In this document: positions 24,741 to 37,320 of the stretch, piece after piece
Position numbering within the stretch: the stretch's first letter is position 1
How the letters are laid out: every line of letters begins with the position of its first letter
Assembly (NCBI GenBank): GCA_030704615.1
Contig: CM060734.1
Span: 36,720,042 to 36,784,041, forward strand
Length of the DNA stretch: 64,000 nt
Direction of reading: 5' to 3'
Origin: Takakia lepidozioides
Taxonomy: Eukaryota; Streptophyta; Takakiopsida; Takakiales; Takakiaceae
Program-made: the position numbers and the translations under genes
Notes under the pieces: model-generated
Told to the model about the DNA's origin: nothing
Databases searched by the model: none
The model's input: only the letters and a program-made list of their open reading frames with translations

Positions 24741-26626
24741 TCATCGTTTGCGACGAGATTTGACATGGGAGCGTCGGTGGGTTCATCGAATTACAAGTCC
24801 ATACTGTGGGCTCAACTCGCGTTGAACAAGACTGGGGTGGGCCCCCGAGGATCGAACCCACGACACCTGCCCTACTAGGTATACATTTGATGTATTCAGA
24901 TGCCGGCCAGGTGGTCGTGGTCTCAAATCCTGGCTACCACGGTGCGGGAGCGGGAGGGTAATGCATGTAAGCATCATTTCCTGCCACAACTTCTCATAAT
25001 GTCAGGCAATCATTGGCCTTAGCTATACACGTAACCCTTGAAGGGTGGCTGCATCTTCGCCGTTGGGAGTATGTGTGGTGACGATGTCGGGCTGGTGGCC
25101 GATGGCCGAACTTAAGGTCTGGCTGTAACACAGGGTTTGGGGACCTTTGAGGGATGTAAGTACATTTGTACATTTGAGGGATGTAAGTCTTTAACGTCCA
25201 GTGAATTTACAGAGCCTACTGCTCACACCCTCCCACGGGGATTGAGTGAAACATCTAATTACAAAGGCGTTGCAATGGGCTCACCTCGTATTGCTGTGGA
25301 GATCATTGGCGACCTTGGCGACGGTTCTAGAATGGAGGATGGTGCCCAAGGGTAGAGGTGCGGCCATCTACGACTTCAGGAAGCTAGGCTAGCCAAGAAA
25401 AATTGTGAGTGAGGAGGAGGCTAGATGAGTTGGAAGGCCAGGCTATAGGCAAGAGAGAGTGGTACTGCGAGAGAGGGCGCCCCTAAGAGAACGAGGAAGG
25501 ATTGTAGGCGAGGAGGAACTGTAGGGTTTGGGGCAAGGGCTGGCTGCACTCCGAGAGGAGTAGAAGAAAGGCCTTGCTGAGCACTATGGCTATAATCTGA
25601 GGTGAAAGGAGCAGATGGCTGCCTTGGCCAACACTATGGCTGTATTGAGGAAGGGCCAGGAGAGTGGGGAAGGGGAGGAGAGGTTTGACGGTAGGGAGGG
25701 GTGGTAAGTAATTGTTCAGGCGGATGGCTTTGCATCGGATGTCAAACAAAATTTACTATTTTTACATCCGTCTGTATGTTATTTTACTGGTATGTCACTA
25801 TGATATTTGTTTTTATGTCCAAGCCAGGGTTTTTTTTTAAAGGAACCCTGGGAGCGACTGCTCACCAGGGTTTTGGGGATCATCATCTCTACGCAAGAAA
25901 GTGGACGACATATGGCGAGGAAAAAAGTATGTGGTGGGTCATTATTGATTGGTACACTGCTCTGTACCTTTTTCCCAGGCTTGGAGTGGGGCCAAGTTAC
26001 AATCCAGAATTTCCTATTTTTGGTGGGATCTGGGGAAGGTCGGTGATGTTTGAAGTCTGGAGTCTGGAGCTCACCTTACCACGCATTTTCAATTCTCTTC
26101 TGGTCAGCATGGTGCTGAATCACACAAAATTCTCGAATGTAAGTGATACGACCATAGACAAACGATCAAGATAACTTGTAGATTGCTCACTTCACAGCAA
26201 CACAAATGTTGGCAATCATCAATTTCATCACAGGGTATACAGCGTGCAAAGATGAATTCCTTGTGGATTATTCAGGTCTCTTACATCCAATGGTCCACTT
26301 CTATTAACGCCCCACCAGAGAGGCAAGGACCTGCAATCACCTAGGACATGCAATGTCTAATTTACATCTTTTTCTTCCTCCGTACATGTATCTATCCCCG
26401 TGGACAGCCACAACTATTCAACTGATTGATCCTTTCCCTTTCCCGGACTCATTTGTAGAGTTCATTGATCACTTTGGGATGATGTACAAGTCGTAGCTTT
26501 GGCAGCTCTTCTTAGGGATCACATCTCCCTTACAATGATGGATTTGCGACCTTTCGAGTGCTGAAGACGAGTTGCTAAGGAGAATTCAAGTAAGAATCTG
26601 CGTATAGAACTCCGGAAATAACCGTT
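24741..26626. other. Intergenic sequence between the two RCI2 genes
   Basis: It holds a tRNA-like T-arm motif near 24850, a short direct repeat (TTTGAGGGATGTAAGT near 25146 and 25173), and a purine-rich stretch at 25380-25700. The plus-strand frame at 25701-26174 has no recognisable domain. The last few hundred bases are probably the 3' UTR of copy B. Confidence 0.45.
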
Positions 26627-27332
26627 CTATCCGACAATAACATAAACGGCATATATGATCCCGGGAATATATCCCAGAATAGTGAGCAGAAGGCATATCC
26701 AGAACTCGCTCTGCACACACGAAAGAGGAATTACAGCGAAGTCAGTAATATGTCTCGAGTATGTCTACCTATACACATTAACTTTGTCAGCATATTGAGG
26801 TCGAAATCTATCATTCAAACCGTCAACAACGTCAAGCTAGCCTTAAAATTTGAAGGACTACTGCGACATAATTCTACTGTACTACTCCGTTACTGGCAGC
26901 ACGTATGGTAAATACGAAGCAAGGATGGTCAGCTCTTCCGACTTCTACGTCATTTAACGACGTATGAAGACGAGAAGGGTGAGAGAATGGTGCGTTTGTA
27001 ATTCCAGTAGCTAAATCCGACATATATACCACGACACTGGGACTGCACGAGAAACCTAGAGTGCATAAGTAATACAAAGTAACCAGAAGGCAAACTTCGA
27101 TGTAGCTACAAAATCACATAAACCGCTCTTTTAAAGCAGGTGCACTGCCTCTGAATTGATGACAATCCGAACACGACACAGCCACAATCTGCCGTATTTT
27201 GCATAAGAAGGACATGAGGAGGACGAAGTAGCCTACCCGGCAGCCATATTTCAGGAAGACGCCCAGAGGCGGCAAGATGATGGCCAGGAGCACATCCACA
27301 AATGTGTAAGTTCCTCTGGTTCCGACCGCCAT
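26627..27332 (-). CDS. RCI2: RCI2/PMP3 small membrane peptide, copy B (2 exons)
   Basis: Exon 1 is 27332-27237 and exon 2 is 26710-26627, joined in phase 0 by a GT-AG intron. The product is 59 residues: MAVGTRGTYTFVDVLLAIIL leads into PPLGVFLKYGC, then SEFWICLLLTILGYIPGIIY and a short AVYVIVG tail. This is the full two-helix UPF0057/PMP3 fold. The second exon is almost identical in protein to that of copy A while the first differs more, as expected for an older tandem duplication. An in-frame GTG lies six codons earlier, but the ATG at 27332 gives the family-typical length. The role in stress tolerance at the plasma membrane is inferred from the family. Confidence 0.93.
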
Positions 27333-27547
27333 TCTTTCTAGCGTCGACACTCAACACTAAGGGGAAGCAAGTCCAAAATTCCTCGAGCCTGAACCAGCGA
27401 TTATCTCGCAGCCTCGATTGTATGAGAATGGAAACTGCGAGTGTACGGATACTGAGAGTGACGGAGGAGGCCGGTGATATAGTGGCGCCGCTTTCACCTA
27501 TTTGCCACCTTTCCTGCTCGGGACTCGGGACGACTCACTGCCGACTG

Positions 27548-27750
27548 ACGTGTGGCAGCTAACGCCAACGTTCACTTATCAAAGCACTGTGCTTCTTGTC
27601 CGTTATTGGACGGAGTGGGGACCACCGCCGTTGCACACTGGTGCCAGCCTTTCATTGCACGGCACGTGGTGGAATCTCGGCACCGAGATGATCTCGCATG
27701 AGCTTATGGGCTGTCAGCAGTTGTGAGGCGCCACGTGCTCCTGATACGTG
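27548..27750 (-). promoter_or_regulatory. ACGTG-rich promoter region of RCI2 copy B
   Basis: ACGTG cores occur at 27548-27552, 27663-27668 (CACGTG), 27732-27737 (CACGTG) and 27745-27750 (TACGTG), 215-420 bp before the start codon. The same motif enrichment is seen before copy A, which suggests shared ABA or stress control. Confidence 0.45.
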
Positions 27751-28077
27751 GAGGTAGGCATGGACTTGGTCGTATCGTGGACTCAGCCACGTCCTAGTTT
27801 CTTATTCGTTGGCTGAGTGTTGTTATTTGATTTCGTGGATGGAATACCAATTCTGTTATTACTCCATCCGTCCATTTTATTTTGTGCTGTTTTTGTGTTT
27901 TTAAAATTGTCGATTATCTATTTAAAGGAACCTTTATAGAGAGGAGGAAAAATTAAGCCCCTTTCAGTCGCATTTATTTGTGTCTTATTTGTGTTCATAA
28001 GCCATGAAGCTAGTGAGCTACCATCTACTGAACTCGTTTGATATATTCAATCCAACTAGGGCTTCGCATTGCCCCCC

Positions 28078-28639
28078 CACTACGCTTCTCATTGTTGAAT
28101 AATTGCGAGTTTAAGGCTCACGTGTGCGCCAGGCAGCGGCCCCATGCACGGACGTCGGGCGCCTTTGGGTGGCCCTGCCGCGACCCATGACCCGGCCCGG
28201 GTGGGTTTGCCACGAGGATGGGTCTGCCCCAAGTATGGTCTGCCACAAGACTCGGCTCGGGTGGGTCTGTCGCAGCTCGGGGCGCCCTAGCGACGCTTTT
28301 GTGACGTTGAGGGCCGCAAAGCCCAAACAAAAACACAAACAAACCCTCACTATGGCGATGTCATTGCAACGCCCCGGCGTCGCAGAGGCACTGGGGCATC
28401 CTTAGTGACGTTTTTTGCGACGCCGGCTCGTCGCAATGTTTTTTTTTTTTTTTTTGGTATGGTGTCGCAAGAAAAAAAATCCGTCGCAGCGAGGACCCCC
28501 TTCATGCCACCTTGCGACGGCCCGGCGTCGCAAAAAGGCGCCACGGGGTCGCAGGCTTAGCGCCACGCGGGGCGTGGGGGCGCGACTGGCGTCGCAAACC
28601 CCCCCCCCCCCCCCCCCCCCCCCCCAATTTGTTGTAGTG
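28078..28639 (+). mobile_element. GC-rich CACTA-type end with palindromic GCGACG repeats
   Basis: The right part has many short repeats of the kind TTGCGACG...CGTCGCAA, including a near-perfect palindrome at about 28513-28534, and ends in TTGTAGTG at 28632-28639. Subterminal short repeats and a ..TAGTG end are typical of CACTA-superfamily DNA transposons. The left side begins CACTAC at 28078, but no matching target-site duplication is visible, so the two ends may not belong together. Long homopolymers interrupt it: a T run (28438-28456) and a C run (about 28600-28625). Confidence 0.5.
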
Positions 28640-30985
28640 GCACCAGACTTATTGACCCATATGTTTTTCAACTAAAATACCCCAAACCACCATCGCGCTC
28701 CCAACATGTTTATTTGTAACACCTCCAAACATTACTATGGTTTCCCACTCGTGCATGCCTAACACATACATGTCCAAGACAATGTAACTCCTCACCCTAT
28801 CATCCATAGGAGCTACTCCCTCGATATTCATCGAGACCGGCGCAAAATCAAATCCAATCACTATTCCATGGCTCCAACGTAAACCCAATAAGCGCCCGCC
28901 CCACACAACCTCAAACACCCCAACCACAGCCACCCAACCAATTGATATATCATGGCCACTTACTATTCACTCCACATGACACCCCGTAACACCTGCCCAC
29001 ACACTAGAGGAAATATAACATCGACGATTCCTTGTATAAGTGTAATATCAAGATGGTGGATCTGTGATGATGGCATGCAAATTTGGTTGGCGAGAAGGTA
29101 TAGGGAGACCAAGCTGTCTGTAAATAAATAGTATGTTGAAGTATGTTGGTAGGGGAGAGACTTGAGAGCATCATGTATAGCCATAAGCTACGCTCGCAGG
29201 ATATTCTGGCGATCAAGGAGACGGCTGTATATTTTGGTGTTGGTGCCAACCAAATATATACCATAACCCACCTAGGCATCTTTTAAGGAGCCATCAGTAC
29301 ATATGCATTTTTGTGGTGGGAATTTCAAGATTATGGATCCCGTGAAATTTGGGAGTGGTATAGCAAAGGTTTTTTGTCTCGTTGCCCAAAGAGGCCTGGG
29401 GGTCACACGTCTCCATGGTTTGTCCAAATTGATTCGGGGGTATTTGTTGGGTGTTTGGGTAGGCGGGTGGACTGTGGTTGTGTGACCAAATAAATGTTTT
29501 AGAATCCGGCCGAGTTGATGGTAGAAAGTGGTAGATATTTGCGGGTTTTGTGAGTAGTGAACACATACTAGTTTAGTTACTAATGGTTCGGGATATTTCA
29601 TGTAATTGCGCCACGGCGGTGGGGGTTGATAAATGATTGAGCGGGGTTCAAATGTAGATAACGTGAATATTCCAAGGGGGTCACTTTAGTGTTGGGTGTT
29701 TAGAGTTGGTATGGTTAGTATTAGGAATAAATAAGATGGTGACTCATTCTGGTGACATATGTGCAACAATGCGCGCCCAATGAAGCGTTTCACTGGCAGA
29801 AACGGCATTAGGGGGGTGTGCAAATCCTCGCCATTGTCACTGGTGAGACCCTGCAGTCCCCAAGGATCCAAAGTACTGATCAATGTCGTATAAACTCGAG
29901 TAAGTACATAAACCCAGTGGGCATGTGAGAGGGTTACAGTAGTATGAGTGAGTGAGTTGCAGCTTTGTGGTGAGGAAGTCTAGAAGGAGCGAGGGGAGGG
30001 TCGAGTGGGAATGTGCAAGTGAAAGTTTTTTTGTTGTTGTGGGTGATTTGGGTGGTAGGTCTTGTGCGTAGCGCTGGATGAGTCTAGACACATGTGGTGC
30101 AAATGTTGACAACGTATATTGCGGGGTCTGACATCTATGAGATGGAGTGGGTTGGAATGATACCTTTCCCATAACCACTCCAATCTTTGGGGTGTTATGT
30201 TACTAATGTAGTACCCTAGTGGTCCATATATGTATGTCAAGTTATTGTGAGTGTGAATGTGGGGCTGAGACTTCATGATGTATTTATCTTGGTTACATTC
30301 AGCTATAGAGATGTGTAGATTTCAGATACTTCTTGGCGGGCTGATGAAGCGTCTATCGCTAGCTTGTGGTTCATCTATATGTTGGTTATGAATATGCGAC
30401 AAGTAGTGGGTGTTTGTTTGTCGGTGGTGTTCAGTAACCATCTGAATATTAAGCTGTAGATTGGGATTTCCGTGGGTGCGAGGATGGGTCTGCCACCAAG
30501 TGTGGTCTGTCGCGAGGTAGGGTCCGTAGGCCCTGACCCTACATTGGGGCTGACTGCGGCTATTTTCTAGGTTAAGAGATAAAAAAAAATGTTGGGGTAG
30601 CAACAAGCAGCGGGTAGTGTGGTGGTTGGGCGCATTGAGTGGTACCTATGAATTCAATTTTGGTTGTGCCAAATGTGTATTAATGATGGTTCCGGCTGGC
30701 GTTGCACGTGTTTTAATGACCCTCCTTTTGATGGGCGAGTTTTTCCACAAAAAATTTCAAGTCCCGCGGGTGGGCTGTGGCACGACGAACGCTCGTCCCG
30801 ACCTGCCAGCAGTGAGCGAGCAGACCTGTCCTGACCCGTCAGCAGACTCGACCTGCCAGCAGACCCAACTTGGAGCAGACCCGGACCCTCCGGTGGTTGC
30901 GGGGCGCCCGACATCCGTGCATGGGGCCCGCTGCCTGGCGCACACGTGCGCCTTAAACTCCCAATTATTCAAAAATGAGAGGCCC
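28084..30985. repeat. Inverted repeat pair of about 90 bp flanking a 2.7-kb interval
   Basis: The text at 28086-28180 (TTGAATAATTG.GAGTTTAAGGC, then CGTGTGCGCCAGGCAGCGG and CCCATGCACGGA.GTCGGGCG) reappears inverted at about 30890-30983. The arms are followed outside by CCCCCACTAC on the left and CCCGCACTAC on the right, which would fit a 9-10 bp target duplication with one mismatch as made by Mutator-like elements. A shorter direct repeat (CGAGGATGGGTCTGCC) occurs at 28213 and 30478. Retrotransposon sequence lies between the arms. Confidence 0.5.
29004..29335 (-). pseudogene. RNase H-like domain of the 2A-bearing LINE
   Basis: The motif CTDGSLK (first catalytic Asp) near 29300-29280 is followed by a frameshift and then by a region with SLIARISCERSLWLYM and FTDSLVSLYLL, the expected later RNase H motifs. 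The frame is broken at least once. Confidence 0.6.
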
Positions 30986-31788
30986 GCACTACTAGCAACG
31001 ATTTCTGATAACAGTGTTTTCTGTTTTTTTTTTTTTTTGAAATTAAAAGGTCTGGCCCTGTAGTTCATATTCAGTGTTCAACTTCTACAAAAAGTTCAAT
31101 ATTTGTCCTCATTTTGATTGAGAATATATATTGTACAAAAAGTAATAGGAATAATGTCAAATCTGAATACAGGTGCGATGTGACAGTTATTTTTCTAGAT
31201 TTCGGACAACATATAGACTCCTTGAGCTTTTTGGGAAAAACGGGTACCGGATCAACCAGTTCCTTACCCTCCTACATTGCACAAGTTATGACTGGTATAA
31301 GGTGTTTATCAGTATTGGATGATTATTTGATTTTTTTCATAACATAACATGCGGTTTTGGTTGCTTCAACTACTAACCTGTGATTGGGGTTAATATATGT
31401 AGAACAATGAACATATCGCCATTGGACAGAACCGGAGTCAATGGTCAACAAGTTTTTGAAATTCAAATTTCAAATTCAAAATTTTCCACCTAAATTCAAA
31501 TTTACCCCCTTAAACTGCGACGTCCCAGGACGTTGCTAATTCGGCATTGCAGAGTAGGATTTTATTTTATTTTGCGACGCCCGGGCGGCATAGCAAATTG
31601 CCGTGGCGTGGCGTTGCGACCCCCATCCATCGTAAAATTGCGACGTTTTTTTGGCGATGCCTTTGCGACGGGCCTACGACGCCCGAGCGTCACAAAATTG
31701 GTCCCTCTCCCCTCCCCGAAAATGGTTGTTTAGCGATGCCGGCGTCGTCGAAACCCCTCCCCCCCCCCCCCTCTCTTTTCTTGTAGTG
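30475..31788 (+). mobile_element. GC-rich transposon insertion(s) inside the LINE
   Basis: LINE coding text stops at about 31793 and resumes at about 30475 on the minus strand. Between them lie a right end TTGTAGTG (31781-31788) preceded by GCGACG-type repeats (31515-31740), as in the element ending at 28639. There is also a candidate left end CACTACTAGC at 30987 and one arm of the inverted repeat described at 28084-30985. Some of 30545-30770 may be a further LINE piece. No transposase was recognised. Target duplications do not match, so the boundaries are approximate. Confidence 0.5.
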
Positions 31789-32696
31789 TGTCATTAGCAT
31801 TTGTAAGTTGTCTGACTGTGGTGATGTTAAATTGCATAAAGAATTTTAGAGTGGTTTGTTTACGGGGTATGTTTTCTTGAGGTTGAAGAGATGAATTTGT
31901 GGGCTTGTGTCCCAAGCATTTTCCAGGGATGTATAATGAAATTGAATTGTGGGCATAGCAGTGTCCAGAGTAATGTGCATATGTTTGAGTATGAAAAGGG
32001 TCCTAGTGATTGGGGAGTGGGTGCATGCAATGGGGTTAATATCTAGTTAATTCGCTAAGCCACCAAATTTAGAGGCGACATGCTTAAGGAGTCCTTGATA
32101 AATATTCCCCAGTTTACCAACATCGTTTAGCAGCTGCGTTCCCAACGTTCTGGCGTAGGCCTCAGCTAAAGTTGTAGTACCAATACCATAGAGGCTCCTG
32201 GGTAGCTGCACTAGTGCATTGGGGGTGCTATTTGGGAGACCACATATTTGTTTAGAGAGGCGTATAATGATTCTACCTAGTGCGTTTATGTCCAGGATAG
32301 AGAATGGCGCTGCACGAAAAGGATATTCTATAGAAGTTCTAAGTACCGTGTCGAGAATAAATAACTTTTGGCGCATTGTGGCTGGCGAATTCAGTAAGGT
32401 AGATGCTTGTGAGAGAAGTTTTTTTTAGTTGTGTCATTTTTAGTCCTCCACTTAAGAGAGGGTGTCAATTATATACCTAAATATGTGTATGGGTCGTCTT
32501 GGTCCAAATATGGGAATGGTTGGGTATTGTATAGCACTGTGTTATTTAGTATTCTTAACAAAGTTTGTGTGTCCTATTTGGTATGACATCTGACTAATCG
32601 CCGTGTTAGCACATTTATATAAGCTTAGTTCCATTGTTTCCCATTTATTGAATATTTCTAGTTTTTTTAGTTGTCCATTGAGATGGCTGGATTTGT

Positions 32697-33099
32697 TGGA
32701 TAATAGTACAAAATCATCTACGTAGGCAGCTGCTGGGATGTAATTGGGAGAGGTAATGTATTGGTATCATATGTTACCTCAAGCAAGCCAGCAGAGTCAT
32801 GTGCTTGTGGTTACCATATGTGGTCTTAGCTTGCAGGAAAACGGTTTTATTGATAGAGGCTGGAGAGGTGTGTAGAATTCATGCGCTATCTTATATCGCA
32901 TCCAAAGGAAGAGAGGGGGAGGGGTAGAAGATTGATTTATGTATGAGGCAAGGCTTGTCTTGTAGCATCTTACAGTATGATTGAACAATTTTTTTTTAAT
33001 TGTCTTTGGATTGTTGCTTGGTGATATTGTAAGCGTTTTTCTTTGCATCTCGACCAATTCGGGAGAGAGATATGAGCCATGTATATATGTCTGCATCAT
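32697..33099 (-). pseudogene. Reverse transcriptase block of the 2A-bearing LINE
   Basis: The catalytic motif YVDD is read in PAAAYVDDFVLLSN at about 32750-32703. The segment before it (33099-32797) reads like the endonuclease-RT linker, so the RT finger motifs that should lie between are mostly missing. This is an internal deletion. Confidence 0.7.
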
Positions 33100-34011
33100 T
33101 GTGAAGTATCGGGAAATATGTGTTGCAAGCTGCTATTGTGTATAGGTCTAATATGATAGGTGGGGTATTTCTCTATTGGGGGTCTTGTGGGTCAGATGAG
33201 AGGATTTGTAATAGCTTTGTGGATTTGGTCACTACAAGAGATGAGCGTTTTTAGGACTACGGATTTGGCGGAGTCATAATAACGGCATTAGGTGTATGAC
33301 TACAGAGCATTGAAATGCGTTGCAGTCATAGTTTTATCACTTTGTAGTAATGGATATCACTACATGACTCCGGAAAGTTAGGGAGCATTGATCAAACATT
33401 GTTGACCATGATGACAGGGATGGTTTTATGACTAGTGTGATATGTTTGACTACATGTGGACGACGTTTCATGGAATCTTGTGACTCCATGACTGAAGATG
33501 GTTTTACAGCTCTATTTATACGACTACATCCCTACACGTGTCATTTTGAAAGCACATACACGAATGTATTCATCCATTGGATGAGTTTATCCATCGATGA
33601 CATGACATGACATGGCATGTAAACTTCTGAGTCTCTTACTGCAAATTGTTTCATAACTCTATATATATGACTACATCATTATACGTGTCATTTTAAAGGC
33701 ATATACATTAATGAATTCATCCAATGGATGGGTTCATCCCTCCGCCTATACGGTGTGTCGATTTGATATCTGTTCAATAAATTAGAGTTGCATGGATGTG
33801 GCTTAACAAGCATCGCAAGATATATGAGATTAAATACGTAATGGTCATGGTTGTACAAGGCTAGATCATGTGATGGAAATTATTTTGAATCGTTAGATTT
33901 TCCAGGATCTAACGGTCTAGATTGTATAAGATCTAACGGTTTAAGATTACACCGCCGAACTTTACACCGGGCTGGGACTTAGGCTTTTCTCCTGCGTTTC
34001 ACCATCTATTT

Positions 34012-34110
34012 GATGTTGTGTCATGGAACGCGATGATCGCAGGATATGCAGGGGCGTTGGATGGAGGCTTTGCAGACCTTCCTACTCTTGAGCAAATGAT
34101 GCAGGAAGGA
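34012..34110 (+). pseudogene. PPR gene fragment 1
   Basis: The frame reads DVVSWNAMIAGYAG followed by LEQMMQEGE. DVVSWNAMI.GYA is the signature of PLS-type plant PPR proteins, which bind organelle RNA. Only part of one or two repeats is present, with no start codon or targeting peptide. Confidence 0.7.
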
Positions 34111-34559
34111 GAAGAGGAGGAGGAGACGAGACGAGGAGAAGATCCCAACATTCTTGCAAGCTCGCCGTTCTTGGGAGAGTCAGCTTGGTCTTAGCAGGCC
34201 GTGTTTCAATCTCTGTCTGCTCAGCTGCACCTTGGTGGTTCGATCTCACATACCAATCCGACATTACCTGACTACAGATACAAGCAGCACACACCAGAGG
34301 TCATTTTGGGTTGATGGTCGGTCAAATCCTCCATGGGTCATGACACAAGGTAAAGGACAATGTGGTGAGGATACATTCTTCTTCGACCTATTTCAGCCTG
34401 TTTTGCCCTCTCATCATACTTGGCCTTGAGATGCATATTGAATTTTGTAAGTTAGCTGGTTGGGTGGATTTGTGGTTGTTTAGAGTGACTTTGACAAGTT
34501 GCTGCCGATGTGGCAACATGAAAGTATCCAAAAACAGGTAAGAGAGATGAGGAGAAGCT

Positions 34560-36240
34560 TTGGAATGAACACTTTTTCCACAGGGAATCATAGGTAATCT
34601 GGAGATTGAAATCCGGCCCTCTTGGATGAATCTAGACCCACACTCTATCCCTGCTCATTCAGCTATCCATGCCTCTGCACAAATCATGTATACATCATTG
34701 CCTTGCTCCTAACAGCTGACAATGACAGCCTAGAATTGTTCCAGCAAACACCCCAACCCTACTTACCATACTCGCTGACTTGCGTCTACTTCCAACAAAC
34801 ATTCACCTTTTTGCCTCGATTGTTCCACCATTGAGTGGGGTCGGAAACGTATTCATTCCAGAGCTTCTCCTCGTCTCTGTTATCTGTTTTTTCAATACTT
34901 TCATGTTGACCACATTGGCAATAACATATCAAAATCACTCCAAAACCACCAGAGATCCACCAACGCGGAGCTAACTTGTAGAATTCAACATGAAAATATA
35001 GGGACGACTCTGATAGCAGGGGAGAACAGGGTGGAATATGTTGAAGAAGGTACGTTCATTAGTAGTGTCTTGTTCTATCAATTGTGCTGTTCTCGCTGTT
35101 GTTTCTAGTAGACCATCTACCCACTTGTAGCCGATGTGTTATTGAAGAAGGTGCCTTCGTTACCAGTGCCTGATTTATCAATTGTGCCGCTGCTGCGGCA
35201 AATTCTAGTTGACCATCTACCCATGCAGGTTTCTTGTAGCTATCCTTCGACACAGGGAATCATAGGTAATCTGGAGCTTGACATCTGGCCCTCTTACATG
35301 AATCTGGACCCACACTCTATCCCTGCTCCTTCACCTATCTATGCCTTTGCACAAATCATGCATAAATCCTTGCCTTGCTGCTAGCAGCTGACAATGACAG
35401 CCTATATTTGTTCTAGGAAACAACCAACTCAACTTATCACACTAGTTCATATGCTCAATTGCATCTGCTACTCTCTGTAATCCAACAGGCATTCACCTTT
35501 TTGCCTCAATTGCCCCACCATTGACTGGGGTTAGAAAAGTATTCATTCCATAGCTTACCTCGTCTCTGTTACCTGTTTCTGGATACTTCCTATTGTTACA
35601 TTGGCAGTATCATGTCAAAGTCACTCCAAACTATCCAAGGAACTATAATTTGCAGAATTCAACATGAAAATTTAGGGCCAATTCTGATAAGAGGGAAAAA
35701 CAAGGGTGAAATGTGTTGAAGAAGGTGCCTTCATTAGCAGTGCCTGATTTTTGCCCTGCTGCTGCGGCTTCCAGTTGACCATCTACCCATGCAGGTTTCT
35801 TGTAGCTATTGATCCACAAGGAGTCATAGGTAATTTGGAGCTTGAAATCCGGCTCTCTTGGATGAATCTGGACCCACACACTATCCCTGCTCCTTCAGCT
35901 ATCAATGCCTCTGCACAAATCAGGAAAGGTGCAAAGTGGTCCATGGTGACATCGTCACATCTGGAATTGTACCCAATGTCATTCTGAACACTGCCCTGCT
36001 AGACATGTATGTCAAATGTGAGTGCATCGAGGATGCCTTGTTGCTAGCAGCTGACAATGACAGCCTATAAGTATTCCAGCAAACACCCCAACCCTACTTA
36101 TCACACTAGTTCCTATGCTGACTTGCATCTGCTTCCAACATGAATTCACCTTTTTGCCTGGATTGTTCCACCATTGACTGAGGTCGGAAACATATTCACT
36201 CCAGAGCTTCTCCTCGTCTCTGTTAACTGTTTTTCGATAC
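34560..36240 (+). repeat. Three long imperfect tandem repeats inside the CACTA-like element
   Basis: The landmark GGRATCATAGGTAATCTGGAG occurs near 34579, 35253 and (as GGAGTCATAGGTAATTTGGAG) 35818. Each is followed by the same text: ATGAATCT.GACCCACAC, CTGACAATGACAGCCTA, then CATTGA.TG.GGT and CAACATGAAAAT. The unit is 565-675 bp, differing by insertions. The third copy carries a PPR fragment the others lack. Confidence 0.65.
35920..36045 (+). pseudogene. PPR gene fragment 2
   Basis: The frame reads KVVHGDIVTSGIVPN, then VILNTALLDMYVKCECIEDA. This is the usual PPR text between two repeats (HG.I..SG...NV.L.TAL.DMY.KCG.IEDA). It lies on the strand opposite to fragments 3 and 4. Confidence 0.75.
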
Positions 36241-36643
36241 TTTCTTGTCTCCAAAACCTCCATCCCGCGCCCTTGCTGTGTACATCCTGCAAGCATCGCG
36301 TTCCACGACACCACATCTTGTTTAGTCATAGTGTTGAAGGCTCCCTCCGCATCCTCAATGCTCCCACATTTGGCATACATGTCCACGAGGTATTGTTCAA
36401 AATCACACATGGTACAATTCCAGCTTTGGTGATGCAACCATGCACCTCTTTGCCCTTTTCCAGGGCTACCAGGCTTGCACACACACTGCAAACACACACT
36501 AGAATGATGTGGTCGAGCTTCACCCTTTTCCCCATCATTTGCTCATAGGTATCCAAAGCCTCCATCCCGCACCCCTGTTGTGCATACCTTGCAAGCATCG
36601 CACTCCACGACACCACATCTCGTTTAGCCATAGTGTTGAACAC
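36235..36643 (-). pseudogene. PPR gene fragment 3
   Basis: The text reads FNTMAKRDVVSWSAMLARYA, then EALDTYEQMM, CASLVALEKGKEVHGCITKA and GIVPCVILN. After a frameshift near 36395 it continues LVDMYAKCGSIEDAEGAFNT and DVVSWNAMLAGCTQQG. About four consecutive PPR repeats are visible. The frameshift and lack of both ends make it a pseudogene piece. Confidence 0.8.
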
Positions 36644-37276
36644 TCCCTTGACATTGGCATATATGTCCAGAACTAGGGGATGTTCATAATGACATCTGGT
36701 TATAAAATTCTAGGGCTGCCAGCCTTCATACACAGGCTGATCATGCTGACCCTCCCAAGTCCCTTGTAAACGACCAAGATGTCCATGCCCCAATGGTGAC
36801 ATCATCACATTTTAAGCTGGAATTGCTCCAAGAGTCATACTGAACAGTATTTCATTTTTCCCCCGCCTCCTTACCCCCTGCCTTCCCCATCCTGCAACTG
36901 AAAGAGGCTCTACATACTTCAACCAGCTAGGCATAATTTCAGCATATTCAGATACCTAAGTCCCATGTCTCAAGCGCAAGAGCATCAAGCTGAAAGGCCT
37001 GCAAACTGAAAATCAGGTGCATATGTTCACATTATATTAAGTGGATTGGCATTAAATGCTTTTCTACACAACACCCTTGTCAACATGTATGTTAAGTGTG
37101 GTACCTCGTGGATGCACTTGTAGTTTCCCACCCCGAGTTTAAATTTCAGTCTAGTGACGAGGGTAGGTAGGCCATTGAGATAGTCCTTAAGGTCCTTGCC
37201 TATGTCACATATTCAAAACAAGTTTAAGGAGATTTAATGCCTAACTGTATTTCCACTGGACAGTGTGAGGGCATCA

Positions 37277-37302
37277 GAGGAGAGAGAGAGAGAGAGAGAG
37301 AG
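37277..37302. repeat. (GA)n microsatellite
   Basis: An uninterrupted run of GA dinucleotides lies inside the CACTA-like element. Confidence 0.9.
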
Positions 37303-37320
37303 ACTCACCGGGGCAGGTGG

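Noticed and set aside
24840-24985. Possible tRNA gene (GGTTCGATCC on the minus strand)
   Set aside because: A good B-box/T-arm motif is present, but no A box at tRNA spacing and no acceptor pairing were found. It is at most a remnant.
25701-26174. Plus-strand frame of 157 codons
   Set aside because: Composition follows local low-complexity DNA, there is no recognisable domain, and the region is likely 3' flank of the RCI2 gene.
28415-28675. Open frames through the poly-T and poly-C tracts
   Set aside because: Products are homopolymer-driven (Phe, Pro or Gly runs), and the run lengths are unreliable.
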